Shown piece after piece: positions 16,166 to 24,418 of a stretch of 35,697 nt of DNA. The number at the start of each line of letters is the position of its first letter. Within the stretch, counting starts at the first letter, position 1. Under the pieces are notes generated by a model that was given only the letters and a program-made list of their open reading frames with translations, was not told where the DNA came from and ran no database searches. Source of the DNA: Eubacteriales bacterium (GTDB lineage: Bacteria > Bacillota > Clostridia > Peptostreptococcales > Anaerovoracaceae); assembly GCA_029098205.1 (NCBI GenBank), contig JAQXNW010000006.1, forward strand, positions 1 to 35,697, given 5' to 3'. A program made the position numbers and the translations under genes.

Positions 16166-16369
16166 ATGAGCGAATACGATCCGCTATGGCGATATATACA
16201 GGTGAACGCAGAACCGCACGAAATCATTGATTTTGACAAAGCCGAGGAGGTTTCGGATGTCCGGATCGAGCCTTCTTTTCAGGAACATACAAAGGAACTG
16301 ATCGAATACGGTTTTAAGGTCGAGCGGATTTCCTGGAAGCACCGGTGGTTTGAAATCCGGATGTTATAA
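16166..16369 (+). CDS. Small hypothetical protein, 67 aa
   Basis: This acidic 67-aa protein is not recognised. GAGAAGGAGA stands just before ATG 16166, which fixes the start. It begins MSEYDPLWRYIQ and has the pattern of a small alpha/beta domain: EIIDFDKAEEV, then a strand around VRIEPSF, a helix ELIEYGFKVERI and a C-terminal WKHRWFEIRML. There is no signal peptide or membrane segment. It lies 88 bases after the cysteine hydrolase and could be cotranscribed with it. Confidence 0.65.
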   Translation: MSEYDPLWRYIQVNAEPHEIIDFDKAEEVSDVRIEPSFQEHTKELIEYGFKVERISWKHRWFEIRML

Positions 16370-16389
16370 CCCGGGAGCTTTGACGGGAG

Positions 16390-16695
16390 TTTGCGGGAAT
16401 CGGAGTCGCCATGAAAATTGTCATGATTACCGGCATGGTTTCTATGGGAATCGGACAAGGCGTACAGCCGCTTTTGGGATATTCATTCGGCGCCGGGAAC
16501 AGGGACCGCTTTAAAAAATATATGAAGTTCTCGCTGCTTTTCGCGACAGGTCTTGGCATCGCGCTTACCGTTCTATGTTATGCTTTTGTGCATTCGATCG
16601 TCGCTGCGAAAGAGATGGAGCTGAGTCAAAGGGCCGGCGCTGCGGTAAGCCGACCGGACATTTGCTTTTGCAGCGATCCGGCCGGACGCCTGTAA
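16390..16695 (+). pseudogene. MATE-family efflux pump fragment
   Basis: The frame from 16390 reads FAGIGVAMKIVMITGMVSMGI and then VQPLLGYSFGAGN-DRFKKYMKF, the middle of a MATE multidrug exporter where the second six-helix half begins. The same region in the intact MATE gene at 28940 reads VLPLLGYSFGAKNFDRFRK. Only about 75 residues are MATE-like; there is a stop upstream at 16381, and after about residue 70 the frame loses similarity and ends. It is a decayed remnant without its own ribosome binding site. Confidence 0.75.
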
Positions 16696-16735
16696 GACCG
16701 CTGCTTTGCCCGCGGTTCGGCGCCTGCCGCTCGAA

Positions 16736-16764
16736 TTGACAATAATAAAAGCGTAAAGTATAAT
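16736..16764 (+). promoter_or_regulatory. Consensus sigma-A promoter for greA-lysS
   Basis: TTGACA at 16736-16741, a 17-base spacer and TATAAT at 16759-16764 match the consensus exactly. Transcription would start near 16771, giving a leader of about 75 bases before the greA ATG. This points to strong constitutive expression. Confidence 0.93.
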
Positions 16765-16845
16765 ACCAAAGCAAGTACACCTTTTTTGTTTTTTGAGAAA
16801 TTTCGGGATTCGGGAAGGGTGTTTTTCGCGGAAAGCGGGGTTTAT

Positions 16846-17325
16846 ATGGCTGAAAAAATTACAATGACCCAGCAGGAGTTTGAGAAACTTCAGGAAGAGC
16901 TGGAAGCGCAGAAGTCTCGGCGGAAGGGAATCGCAGAGGAAATCGCGATCGCAAGAGGTCATGGAGACTTGTCCGAGAACGCGGAATATGACGCGGCGCT
17001 GAATGAGCAGGCTGAGCTGGAAGAAAACATCAGCAAGCTGGAAGAGCGTGTGCATAATGCGCATATCATTACAGAAGAAGAACTGAGCGAAGGAAAGGTA
17101 AACGTAGGGCATGTCGTGAAAGTGAAGGATCTTTCGACGGAAGAAGAGCTTTTGTTCGAGATCGTCGGACAGGATCCGGATCCGTTCGCGGACATCCCGA
17201 AGATTACACTGAACAGTTCGATTGGACGGAATCTGAATGGAAAGGAAGAAGGAGAAGTCGCGGAAATCATGCTTCCGGACAACCGGGTGCTTCATTATCA
17301 GATTGTTGAAATCCGTCAGAAATAA
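16846..17325 (+). CDS. greA: Transcription elongation factor GreA
   Basis: The 159-aa protein is a full-length GreA. It has an N-terminal coiled coil (about 1-75, ITMTQQEFEKLQEELEAQKSRRKGIAEEIAIARGHGDLSENAEYDAA in the family pattern) with the acidic tip DLSENAEYDAA that enters the RNA polymerase secondary channel, and a C-terminal FKBP-like domain ending VLHYQIVEI. It rescues backtracked polymerase by stimulating transcript cleavage. ATG 16846 begins the conserved sequence; a longer frame from 16786 adds residues with no family match. The consensus promoter lies upstream and lysS follows after 18 bases. Confidence 0.95.
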   Translation: MAEKITMTQQEFEKLQEELEAQKSRRKGIAEEIAIARGHGDLSENAEYDAALNEQAELEENISKLEERVHNAHIITEEELSEGKVNVGHVVKVKDLSTEEELLFEIVGQDPDPFADIPKITLNSSIGRNLNGKEEGEVAEIMLPDNRVLHYQIVEIRQK

Positions 17326-17343
17326 AGGAGTGAGAGAAAGAAT

Positions 17344-19320
17344 ATGAGTAACGAAACACCGGATAACGGCGTACGATCGGATGAGACGGTCTTGTCGGAG
17401 GAAGAACTCAGCGAGCAGCGGCAGATCCGAAGAAACAAGCTGAAGGATCTGCAGGATGCGGGAAGAAATCCGTATCTGCAGGAGACTTGGGATGTAACGG
17501 CGCACAGCGCGGATATTAAAGAGAATTTCGAAGCGATGGAGGGCGAGGAAGTTTCCGTTGCGGGGCGGATCATGACGAAGCGTGTCATGGGAAAGGCTGC
17601 CTTCTTTGATATCCAGGATAAGCAGGGCCGGATTCAGTGCTATGTAAGAAGAGATGACATTGGTGCTGAGGAATATAAGTGGTTTAAGACCTACGACATC
17701 GGTGATATCGTCGGAATCGTGGGAACGATTTTCAAGACGAAAACCGGAGAAGTCACGGTGCATACGAACCGCCTGGTGCTTCTGACAAAGTCGCTGCAGG
17801 TGCTTCCGGATAAATGGAGCGGTCTTAAGGATCAGGATCTCCGCTATCGGCAGAGATATGTGGATTTGATCGTAAACCGCGACGTGCAGGATACTTTTGT
17901 CAAGCGCGCGCAGATTATCCGTGAATTCCGCCGCGTACTGGAGGAGGAATACGGATTCCTGGAGGTTACGACTCCGGTGCTGCATACGATTGCGGGCGGC
18001 GCGGCTGCGCGGCCTTTCGTTACCCATCACAATACACTGGACATCGACATGTATCTCCGCATCGCGACGGAGCTTTATCTGAAGCGCTGCATCGTAGGAG
18101 GTCTGGACCGTGTCTATGAGCTGGGACCTGTTTTCCGGAACGAAGGCATGGATCAGCGCCATAACCCGGAGTTTACTTCCATGGAGTGCTATATGGCGTA
18201 TGGCAACATGGAAAATATGATGGATGTTACAGAGCAGATCGTATATCGTTCGCAGATGGCGGTAAACGGTACTCCGGTCATTCATTTCCAGGGAAAAGAA
18301 TTTGACGTTACACCTCCGTGGCGCCGTCTGGATATGACGGATGCCGTGAAGGAAGTTACCGGCATTGATTTCCACCAGATTGACAAGGACGAGGACGCGC
18401 GGAAGGCGGCCATCGACTATGGCATGGATCCGGCGGAGGTCGGAAACTGGACACGCGGTAAAATCATTGCGGAGATGTTTGAGGATTACTGCGAAGAGTA
18501 TCCGGGACTGATGGACGGACCGATTTTCCTTACGGGTCATCCGGTGGAGATCTCTCCGCTTGCCAAGAGAGATCCGAAGGATCCCAGAATTACCCGCCGT
18601 TTCGAAGCGTACATTAATGGCTGGGAGATCGGAAACGCGTTCTCGGAACTGAACGACCCGATTGATCAGTATGAACGGTTTGCGGAGCAGCAGAGAGAAC
18701 GGGATACCGGAGAGGATGATGAAGCGCATCCGATGGATCTTGACTTTGTAAACGCGCTGGAGGTTGGCATGCCTCCGACGGGCGGCCTCGGTATCGGCGT
18801 AGATCGTGTGATTATGCTTATTACGAATCAGCCGACCATCCGTGACGTACTTCTTTTCCCGACAATGAAGCCTTTGGATATCGAGAAGAAGGCGGCGCAT
18901 ACGGATGCGGCTGCTACGGCGCCTGAGAAGCCGGAAGAGAAAATCGATTTCTCCAAGGTTACGATTGAGCCTTTGTTTACAGATTATGTAGACTTTGATA
19001 CCTTCAGCAAATCGGATTTCCGCGCCGTGAAGGTGAAAGACTGCTTCGAGGTTCCGAAGAGCAAGAAGCTTCTTCAATTTACCTTGGATGACGGAACCGG
19101 AACCGACCGCACGATTCTTTCCGGAATAAAAGCATACTACGCGCCGGAGGATCTGATCGGAAAGACGCTGATCGCCATCGTAAATCTTCCGCCTAGGAAG
19201 ATGATGGGTGTGGATTCGTGCGGAATGCTGCTTTCGGCGATTCATGAAGAGGAAGGGGAAGAGAAACTGAACCTTCTGATGGTGGATCCCCGGATTCCGG
19301 CGGGCGCGAAGCTGTACTGA
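17344..19320 (+). CDS. lysS: Lysyl-tRNA synthetase (class II) with C-terminal tRNA-binding domain
   Basis: The 658-aa protein charges tRNA-Lys. Residues about 65-170 form the anticodon-binding OB fold (VSVAGRIMTKRVMGKAAFFDI); class II motif 2 is FRNEGMDQRHNPEF and motif 3 is GGLGIGVDRVIMLIT. After the usual end near residue 505 there is a linker rich in A, P and E and then a Trbp111/EMAP-II-like domain (about 535-658: FSKSDFRAVKVKDCFEVPKSKKLLQF ... LPPRKMMGVDSCGMLLSA). That extra domain, better known from MetRS and free Trbp111, should add nonspecific tRNA affinity. The gene is downstream of greA, the common Firmicutes order. A GGAG is 14 bases upstream, somewhat far. Confidence 0.93.
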   Translation: MSNETPDNGVRSDETVLSEEELSEQRQIRRNKLKDLQDAGRNPYLQETWDVTAHSADIKENFEAMEGEEVSVAGRIMTKRVMGKAAFFDIQDKQGRIQCYVRRDDIGAEEYKWFKTYDIGDIVGIVGTIFKTKTGEVTVHTNRLVLLTKSLQVLPDKWSGLKDQDLRYRQRYVDLIVNRDVQDTFVKRAQIIREFRRVLEEEYGFLEVTTPVLHTIAGGAAARPFVTHHNTLDIDMYLRIATELYLKRCIVGGLDRVYELGPVFRNEGMDQRHNPEFTSMECYMAYGNMENMMDVTEQIVYRSQMAVNGTPVIHFQGKEFDVTPPWRRLDMTDAVKEVTGIDFHQIDKDEDARKAAIDYGMDPAEVGNWTRGKIIAEMFEDYCEEYPGLMDGPIFLTGHPVEISPLAKRDPKDPRITRRFEAYINGWEIGNAFSELNDPIDQYERFAEQQRERDTGEDDEAHPMDLDFVNALEVGMPPTGGLGIGVDRVIMLITNQPTIRDVLLFPTMKPLDIEKKAAHTDAAATAPEKPEEKIDFSKVTIEPLFTDYVDFDTFSKSDFRAVKVKDCFEVPKSKKLLQFTLDDGTGTDRTILSGIKAYYAPEDLIGKTLIAIVNLPPRKMMGVDSCGMLLSAIHEEEGEEKLNLLMVDPRIPAGAKLY

Positions 19321-19414
19321 TCCGGGTCGAAGCATCGGTAGAAAAAAGCTGTTATGACGAAAAGCAGCGCTCTGCGATAAACAGAGATTCATAGTTTCGT
19401 TTTGGAAGTTCAGA

Positions 19415-19463
19415 GAGGCACTCCTTTCTCGGAATCAATCTGAGAAAGGGGATGCCTCTTTTT
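19415..19463 (+). terminator. Terminator after lysS
   Basis: A long stem of up to 16 pairs with one mismatch region (19415-19430 with 19442-19458) and an 11-base loop ends in TTTTT at 19459-19463. It lies 95 bases after the lysS stop and should end the greA-lysS transcript. Confidence 0.85.
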
Positions 19464-19525
19464 GGGTGCGCCCAAGAAATGTGTATATCAATCATGAGCC
19501 GAAAAATATTCGGGTTTTGGCGACA

Positions 19526-19647
19526 AAAGCTATACACATCAAGAAAAATGCATGGCTTGGAGCAAGAAGGAGTGTTGCCCCGGCGTGACTATTGGCGGGA
19601 ATGCCATTATCGGAACCGGAAAGGTATTCCTGTTTTCGAAAATTTAA
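19526..19647 (+). pseudogene. Hexapeptide acetyltransferase fragment (Maa/LacA-like), frameshifted
   Basis: The frame from 19526 reads KAIHIKKNAWLGA, the conserved left-handed beta-helix rung that precedes the C-terminal repeats of maltose/galactoside O-acetyltransferases. It hits a stop at 19586, but a second frame from 19579 continues with PGVTIGGNAIIGTGKV and ends at 19647. Together they match the end of the family with one frameshift near 19570-19580. The N-terminal two-thirds is missing, so this is a dead remnant. The gap around it (19464-19764) otherwise holds only AT-rich sequence before the next gene. Confidence 0.75.
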
Positions 19648-19764
19648 CATATAATTAAAAATAATCCGGTCGAGACTGGCTTATAAATGACATAAAATAT
19701 GCTGAATGTGATGGGCGGCGGAATGAGCCGGCGCGTGCTGCATTTGAAAACTTGGAAGGATACT

Positions 19765-21048
19765 ATGAGCAGGAATCAGTCAGACGGTAGGCTTACGAAA
19801 TTGGAAAAATCCTGGATCCTCTATGATGTCGGAAACTCCGCGTTTACGATGCTCGCGTGTTCTTTGATCCCGATCTGGTTCAAGACGCTTGCCGTCGGTA
19901 CGAATCCCGGTCAGATCTCATCGGACCGCGCGACTGCGTACTGGGCGCTTCTTACCTCTGCAGTGACAATTGCCACCGCGGTGCTTGGGCCTGTCTTGGG
20001 GACGTTTATGGATTACGAGGGACGGAAGAAGAAATTCTTTACGGTGACTCTTTTGATCGGAGTGATCGGCTGCATCGCAGCCGGATTCTCGCGGACTTGG
20101 GGAATATTCCTTCTCCTCTATGCGGTCAGCCGTGCAGCGTATTCGATTACGCTTCTCGTTTATGACGCGATGCTGGGAGATGTTACGACGGATGACCGGC
20201 TGGACGCGGTATCGACGTATGGATACGGATGGGGATATATCGGCTCCTGCGCACCGTTTCTTGCCGCGCTGGGCGCGTATATCCTGGGGCCGGATATGCT
20301 TGGAAAAATCTCGAACCGCATGACGATGCTCATCGGATTCGGCGTGACGGGCATCTGGTGGTTCGCGGTGACCATACCGCTTCTCCGTAATTATAAGCAG
20401 ACACACTTTGTCCCGAAAGAATCCCATACGGTTCGGCATACATTTCGAAAATTAGGAAGAACGGCGGTTCGGATCTGCACAGAGGACCGGAAAGTCATGT
20501 GGTTTCTGATTGCGTTCTTCCTGTATATTGACGGTGTTGGAACGATCATTGATAACTGCATCAATGTAGGGACGGATCTTGGACTCAGCACGGTCGGACA
20601 GGTCGTGACGCTTCTTTTGACGCAGGTTGTCGCGTTCGCGTTTTCGCTTCTTTTTGTCCGTCTTACGCGGAAGTACCGGACGGTTACTTTGATCAAAGTA
20701 TGTATTCTAGGGTATTTCGCGGTATGTCTCTATGCGCTCACGCTTCACAGCATTCTGGGGTTTGCGGTTCTCGCATTCGGCGTCGGGATGTTTCAGGGAT
20801 CGATTCAGTCCCTTTCCAGAAGCTATTATACGAAGATCGTCCCGAAGGACCGGCTTGGGGAATATTTCGGAATTTACGATATTTTTTCGAAAGGCGCTTC
20901 CTTTCTTGGTTCGGCGGTGCTCGGCGTGGTAAAATTAATGGGAGGGAGCGCAAACATCGCGGTAGCGTCCCTGGCTGTGTTTTTTATCCTGGGTTTCTTC
21001 TTCCTCCGCATTGCGGACAGAGTACAAGAGAGGAGAGCGGAATTATGA
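19765..21048 (+). CDS. MFS transporter, UMF1/Atg22-like family
   Basis: The 427-aa protein is an integral membrane transporter with about twelve hydrophobic segments. The opening WILYDVGNSAFTMLACSLIPIWF and the loop GTFMDYEGRKKKFF are the marks of the UMF1 (Atg22-like) branch of the major facilitator superfamily; the DxxGRKKK loop corresponds to the MFS A motif between helices 2 and 3. The substrate is unknown; family members are linked to amino acid or lipid-related efflux. ATG 19765 is preferred because GGAAGGA ends 4 bases upstream and because MSRNQSDGRLTKLEK is a normal start. Its stop overlaps the next ATG by 4 bases. Confidence 0.8.
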   Translation: MSRNQSDGRLTKLEKSWILYDVGNSAFTMLACSLIPIWFKTLAVGTNPGQISSDRATAYWALLTSAVTIATAVLGPVLGTFMDYEGRKKKFFTVTLLIGVIGCIAAGFSRTWGIFLLLYAVSRAAYSITLLVYDAMLGDVTTDDRLDAVSTYGYGWGYIGSCAPFLAALGAYILGPDMLGKISNRMTMLIGFGVTGIWWFAVTIPLLRNYKQTHFVPKESHTVRHTFRKLGRTAVRICTEDRKVMWFLIAFFLYIDGVGTIIDNCINVGTDLGLSTVGQVVTLLLTQVVAFAFSLLFVRLTRKYRTVTLIKVCILGYFAVCLYALTLHSILGFAVLAFGVGMFQGSIQSLSRSYYTKIVPKDRLGEYFGIYDIFSKGASFLGSAVLGVVKLMGGSANIAVASLAVFFILGFFFLRIADRVQERRAEL

Positions 21049-21773
21049 GAATATGGGCGCATCGCGGGTGCAGTCTCCGGTATCCGGAAAATACGCTTTC
21101 GGCATTTCGGGCGGCGGCGGAGATTCCGGGGCTCGCCGGAATCGAGACAGATGTGCAGATGGCAAAGGATGGGGAGCTGATCGTTCTTCACGATGAGAAG
21201 GTGGATCGGACGACGAATGGAACCGGATGGGTGAAGGATTTTACGCTCTCGGAGATTCAGGCGCTTTCGGTAGATGTAAAAGACGGCGGTGCGCCGGAGC
21301 ATATTCCGACGCTTGAGGAAGTGCTGGATGTTCTGGCCCCGTATATGAAAAACGGGCTTAAGCTGAATATTGAGCTTAAGAACAGCAAGGTCCAGTATCC
21401 GGGCATGGAAGCCCGTGCGATCGCCACGGTTGGATCCTACGGGGTTCTGCGCCAGACAGTGTGGTCGAGTTTTTACGCGAAGTCTTTGTCCATCGTACGG
21501 TCGTTCCTTCCGGACGCGGAGATCGGGATTCTTGATATCAAGGCGTCGGACTGCCTGTATAAAATGAAAGGCGGCTGCGGCGCGGATGTGATTCATCCGT
21601 ACGCGAAGGCAATGGATGTTACGGCGGCGGAAGTTTCGGGGCTTACGGTCCGCGGGTGGCTTACGGAGAAGCTGTATCCGGCGGAGAAAACGGAAGAGGC
21701 GCTGGATCTTGAAGCGCTGGAGAAATCCGGCGTAACGGATGTGTTTATGAATGAACCAGAGCGGTTTCTCTGA
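21045..21773 (+). CDS. Glycerophosphodiester phosphodiesterase
   Basis: The 242-aa protein belongs to the GDPD (GlpQ/UgpQ) family, which splits glycerophosphodiesters into glycerol-3-phosphate and an alcohol. Conserved sites are IWAHRG (catalytic His, residue about 5), YPENTLSAF, the metal pair in IETDVQM, LIVLHDEKVDRTTNG (second His) and, later, LNIELKN. There is no signal peptide, so it acts in the cytoplasm on imported or recycled lipid head groups. The ATG overlaps the transporter stop (ATGA), so translation is coupled; this suggests a shared lipid-related role, as does the lipase-like gene that follows. Confidence 0.88.
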   Translation: MRIWAHRGCSLRYPENTLSAFRAAAEIPGLAGIETDVQMAKDGELIVLHDEKVDRTTNGTGWVKDFTLSEIQALSVDVKDGGAPEHIPTLEEVLDVLAPYMKNGLKLNIELKNSKVQYPGMEARAIATVGSYGVLRQTVWSSFYAKSLSIVRSFLPDAEIGILDIKASDCLYKMKGGCGADVIHPYAKAMDVTAAEVSGLTVRGWLTEKLYPAEKTEEALDLEALEKSGVTDVFMNEPERFL

Positions 21774-21857
21774 GAAGATTGGCCGGGAAAGGCCGGGAAG
21801 TGATTTCCTCTGAGAGCGGCAGCCGGGAATTGGCTGAGGTGGTTTCTCTTAGGGCAA

Positions 21858-22859
21858 GTGTTCGGGAAAGCCGGTGCGGAGAACCCTTCCGGCGGATGGA
21901 TTCAGGTGAGCGATACGGATTTTTCAACATGGATGAATGAAACGGTGTGCCCGTATATTACCCTGCGGCGCACCGAAAATTATTTTCGGACAAAGGACGG
22001 CCTCCGCCTTCGGTACCGCATATTTCGGGCGGAGAACCCTTCCGGATCGGGCATGCGGAAGAAACGCGTCATGATTTTCCATGGATTCAGTGAATTTCTG
22101 GAGAAGTACGACGAGGCCGTCTGGCACTTTCTTCGGGAAGGCATGGATGTCTATATGCTGGAGCTTCGGGGGCACGGCTATTCGGACAGGGAAGTGCAGA
22201 ATAAAGACCTTGTTCATGTGGATTCGTTTGACCAGTATACGGAGGATCTTCATGCATTCCTGAAAGAAGTGATGGAGCCGGAAGCGGGAGAGCGGAACTC
22301 GGAAACGATTCTTTTCGCGCATTCGATGGGCGGCGGAATCGGCGCTGTCTATGCGGACCGTTATCCGGATGATTTTGACAAAGTGCTTCTGTCTTCTCCG
22401 ATGATTCGAATGCGGACGGGATCTGTCCCGGGATGGCTGGTGCCGCTCCTGGCCTGGTTCGGATGCGCCCGCGGGAAAGAGAAGGATTTCGCGATCGGGC
22501 AGGGGCCGTTTCCGGGCGAAGGCAATCCCTCTCCGATGAGCAGGAAAGTACGTTTTTTTTACGAAAAGCGGCTCGAAAATCCGAAGTTCCAGATGTGGAG
22601 CGCGTCATACGGATGGATCCGCGCGGCGCTTGAGAATTCGAAAAAGGCTGCACGTGTGTCCGGTCTTACGGTTCCGATGCTGCTTCTCGCGGCGGGACAG
22701 GATAAAATGGTTTATCCGGATAATATCCGAGAATACGCGAAGCGGCAGCAGAATGCGAGGTTCGTATTCTTTCCGGAAGGGCATCATGAGCTGTTTAATG
22801 ATAATGAAGAAATTTCAGATCGTTTCTGGAAGGAAGTTTTTTCTTTTATCCGGGCGTAA
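21858..22859 (+). CDS. Alpha/beta hydrolase, lysophospholipase/monoacylglycerol lipase-like
   Basis: The protein is a serine hydrolase of the PldB/monoacylglycerol lipase type. It has the oxyanion segment IFHGFSEFLEKYD, LELRGHGYSD, the nucleophile elbow FAHSMGGG, the acid region LLLAAGQDKMVYP and the catalytic histidine in PEGHHELFND. The natural substrate is likely a lysophospholipid or monoacylglycerol, in line with the adjacent phosphodiesterase. The start is uncertain: GTG 21858 gives 333 aa, GTG 21906 has a nearby GGCGGATGG, and ATG 21933 gives 308 aa without a clear ribosome binding site. There is no signal peptide in any version. Confidence 0.8.
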   Translation: MFGKAGAENPSGGWIQVSDTDFSTWMNETVCPYITLRRTENYFRTKDGLRLRYRIFRAENPSGSGMRKKRVMIFHGFSEFLEKYDEAVWHFLREGMDVYMLELRGHGYSDREVQNKDLVHVDSFDQYTEDLHAFLKEVMEPEAGERNSETILFAHSMGGGIGAVYADRYPDDFDKVLLSSPMIRMRTGSVPGWLVPLLAWFGCARGKEKDFAIGQGPFPGEGNPSPMSRKVRFFYEKRLENPKFQMWSASYGWIRAALENSKKAARVSGLTVPMLLLAAGQDKMVYPDNIREYAKRQQNARFVFFPEGHHELFNDNEEISDRFWKEVFSFIRA

Positions 22860-22942
22860 AGGCCGGGAATGAGGATCCGGGAGCAAGGGCTGGAAAAAGA
22901 GTATCCGGAGGATCTCTTATAATACAAAAAGGAGAGAGAATT

Positions 22943-23128
22943 ATGCTGGAAGTACTGCTTCAGGAATACGAAGCGTCGTTTGGAGAGCCTTTTCCGCTGG
23001 CGAAGTTTGAGGGTGCGGCGGAAATTGATGTAATCAGTATTGTATATACATGCATTTATGAAGGGCACCCTTACGTGCCTGGCATGAAGGTGAAAGAGGA
23101 TCTTTTCCCGGACGCGCCCAAAAGCTGA
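22943..23128 (+). CDS. Small acidic hypothetical protein, 61 aa
   Basis: AAAGGAGAG stands about 7 bases before ATG 22943, so translation is likely. The 61-aa product begins MLEVLLQEYEASFGEPFPL and has helix, strand and helix propensities with a conserved-looking VYTCIYEGHPYVPGMKV stretch; two cysteine-free hydrophobic strands but no membrane helix. I do not recognise the family. A TATAAT at 22918-22923 sits just upstream but lacks a -35. A terminator follows at 23171, so it is the last gene of the lipid-related run or its own unit. Confidence 0.65.
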   Translation: MLEVLLQEYEASFGEPFPLAKFEGAAEIDVISIVYTCIYEGHPYVPGMKVKEDLFPDAPKS

Positions 23129-23170
23129 TAGTTTTGGAGGGCGCAATTCCGAAAGAAGCGGAAAGACCAG

Positions 23171-23228
23171 AAAAGGCAGAGGTTCCCGACCGGACAGTTT
23201 CCGGCGGGAAAGCTCTGTCTTTTGTTTT
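23171..23228 (+). terminator. Long terminator hairpin
   Basis: An 11-bp outer stem (AAAAGGCAGAG with CTCTGTCTTTT, one G-U pair) encloses TTCCCG/CGGGAA and CCGG/CCGG pairs, followed by a T-rich run at 23219-23228. It ends the plus-strand unit, facing the convergent lysR-type gene. The A-rich left arm suggests it can also act on the minus strand. Confidence 0.8.
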
Positions 23229-23344
23229 ATTACGGGTTTGTGTCTGGAATCCGGCGTATAGGATAAAAAACGTGCCGAAACCGCCGTAATCATTGAAAAT
23301 TCAATGACCGAAGCAGTTTTATCTTTTTTAGCGGATTCACTGAA

Positions 23345-24247
23345 TCATCGCTGATCCAAAGTCTCCGGAATAAACGGATGAGGGAAATTTTCGGTGCATT
23401 TCGATAAATGATCCAGAAAATGAAGGGAAGCCGAAGAAAGTGCATCCTTATTTTTATAGATGATGCCGACAGTTCTGTGAATCGCAGGTTCGAACGGAAT
23501 TTCGCGGAAATCCGCCCGGCTGGCAAGAATCGCGAGCTCCGGAAGGATCGCATACCCAAGCCCCTGCTCAATCATATTAAGGATGCTGTTGTCATCCGCA
23601 AGCCGGAACTGGATGTTCAGCGAAATCCCCTGGCTTTCAAGCGTATTCAGAAAATCCTTCTCGTCCCCTTCGTTCAGGACGATGAACGGATGATCCTGAA
23701 TCGCGCGGAGATCGACGGATTTTTCGTTCGCCAGAGGATCGTCCGAAGGAACAACAAGGCGAAGCGGTTCCTTGAACAGAAGCTTTGTCTGAAAGTCGCG
23801 GATGTCGGATATATTTGTGATGCCAAAGTCTGAAACATCCTTGGAAACCCAGTTTTCGATCTCCCGGTAGTATCCCTGCTTGAAGTCAAAGTTAATATTC
23901 GGCCACGCGGCGTGGAAACTTTTCAGAACGGATGGAAGAATGGAACCCGTCAGCGTCGCGAACGTCGCGATTCGTACAACGCCGCTCTTTCCGTCCCGAA
24001 GAGACCGGCATTTTTGAGAAAGATTCTTCTCTGTCTGCACCATCTCCCGAATCAGAGGAATGACCTGTGTGCATTCATAGGTCATCTGAAGACCGCTTTT
24101 GGAGCGGATGAATAAAGGAATTCCTAGTTCCTCTTCCAGAGAATGAATCATATGGCTGATTGCGGACTGGCTGTAATTGAGTTCGCGCGCAGCGTCTGTG
24201 AAACTTCCTAATTCCACAATTTTCAGGAATGTCTGGTATTTGTTCAA
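23345..24247 (-). CDS. LysR-family transcriptional regulator, TTG start
   Basis: The 300-aa protein has the LysR N-terminal winged helix (residues about 1-60: YQTFLKIVELGSFTDAARELNYSQSAISHMI, then LEEELGIPLFIRSKSG) and the C-terminal effector domain beginning VVRIATFATLTGSILPSVL. The start is set at TTG 24247: CAGGAG stands 7 bases upstream and the protein then begins exactly where LysR proteins do. An ATG at 24310 would add 21 polar residues before the HTH with no support. The gene is divergent from a sodium:alanine symporter, the usual position for a regulator of that gene. The ligand is unknown. Confidence 0.85.
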   Translation of the reverse strand: MNKYQTFLKIVELGSFTDAARELNYSQSAISHMIHSLEEELGIPLFIRSKSGLQMTYECTQVIPLIREMVQTEKNLSQKCRSLRDGKSGVVRIATFATLTGSILPSVLKSFHAAWPNINFDFKQGYYREIENWVSKDVSDFGITNISDIRDFQTKLLFKEPLRLVVPSDDPLANEKSVDLRAIQDHPFIVLNEGDEKDFLNTLESQGISLNIQFRLADDNSILNMIEQGLGYAILPELAILASRADFREIPFEPAIHRTVGIIYKNKDALSSASLHFLDHLSKCTENFPHPFIPETLDQR

Positions 24248-24362
24248 GGTCGTTCTCCTGCTCTCTGTTTCCCCGCCTCGGTTTCCCGCCCGGGGCATCT
24301 GTTTCCCCAAGCGCCTTCGAATTTTGGAAATGTCTCCAGAAATGATTCACCTAATTTGTTTT

Positions 24363-24368
24363 ATTATA
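24363..24368 (-). promoter_or_regulatory. Candidate -10 element of the lysR-type gene
   Basis: TATAAT is present on the minus strand about 115 bases before the TTG start, in the divergent intergenic region. The -35 region is poor, as is common for LysR-controlled promoters. Confidence 0.35.
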
Positions 24369-24418
24369 TCATTCAGCGGCTTGGTACGGACATGCTCTCT
24401 CCGCTTTAGGGATTTGAA

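Noticed and set aside
16573-19392. A 939-codon open frame on the minus strand opposite greA and lysS
   Set aside because: It is antisense to two clearly conserved genes; its translation is rich in R, H and L with no family features, as expected from the complement of high-GC codons.
20700-21044. An upstream extension of the phosphodiesterase frame inside the transporter gene
   Set aside because: The extra 115 residues overlap a conserved membrane protein in another frame and have no family match; the ATGA overlap at 21045 gives the natural start.
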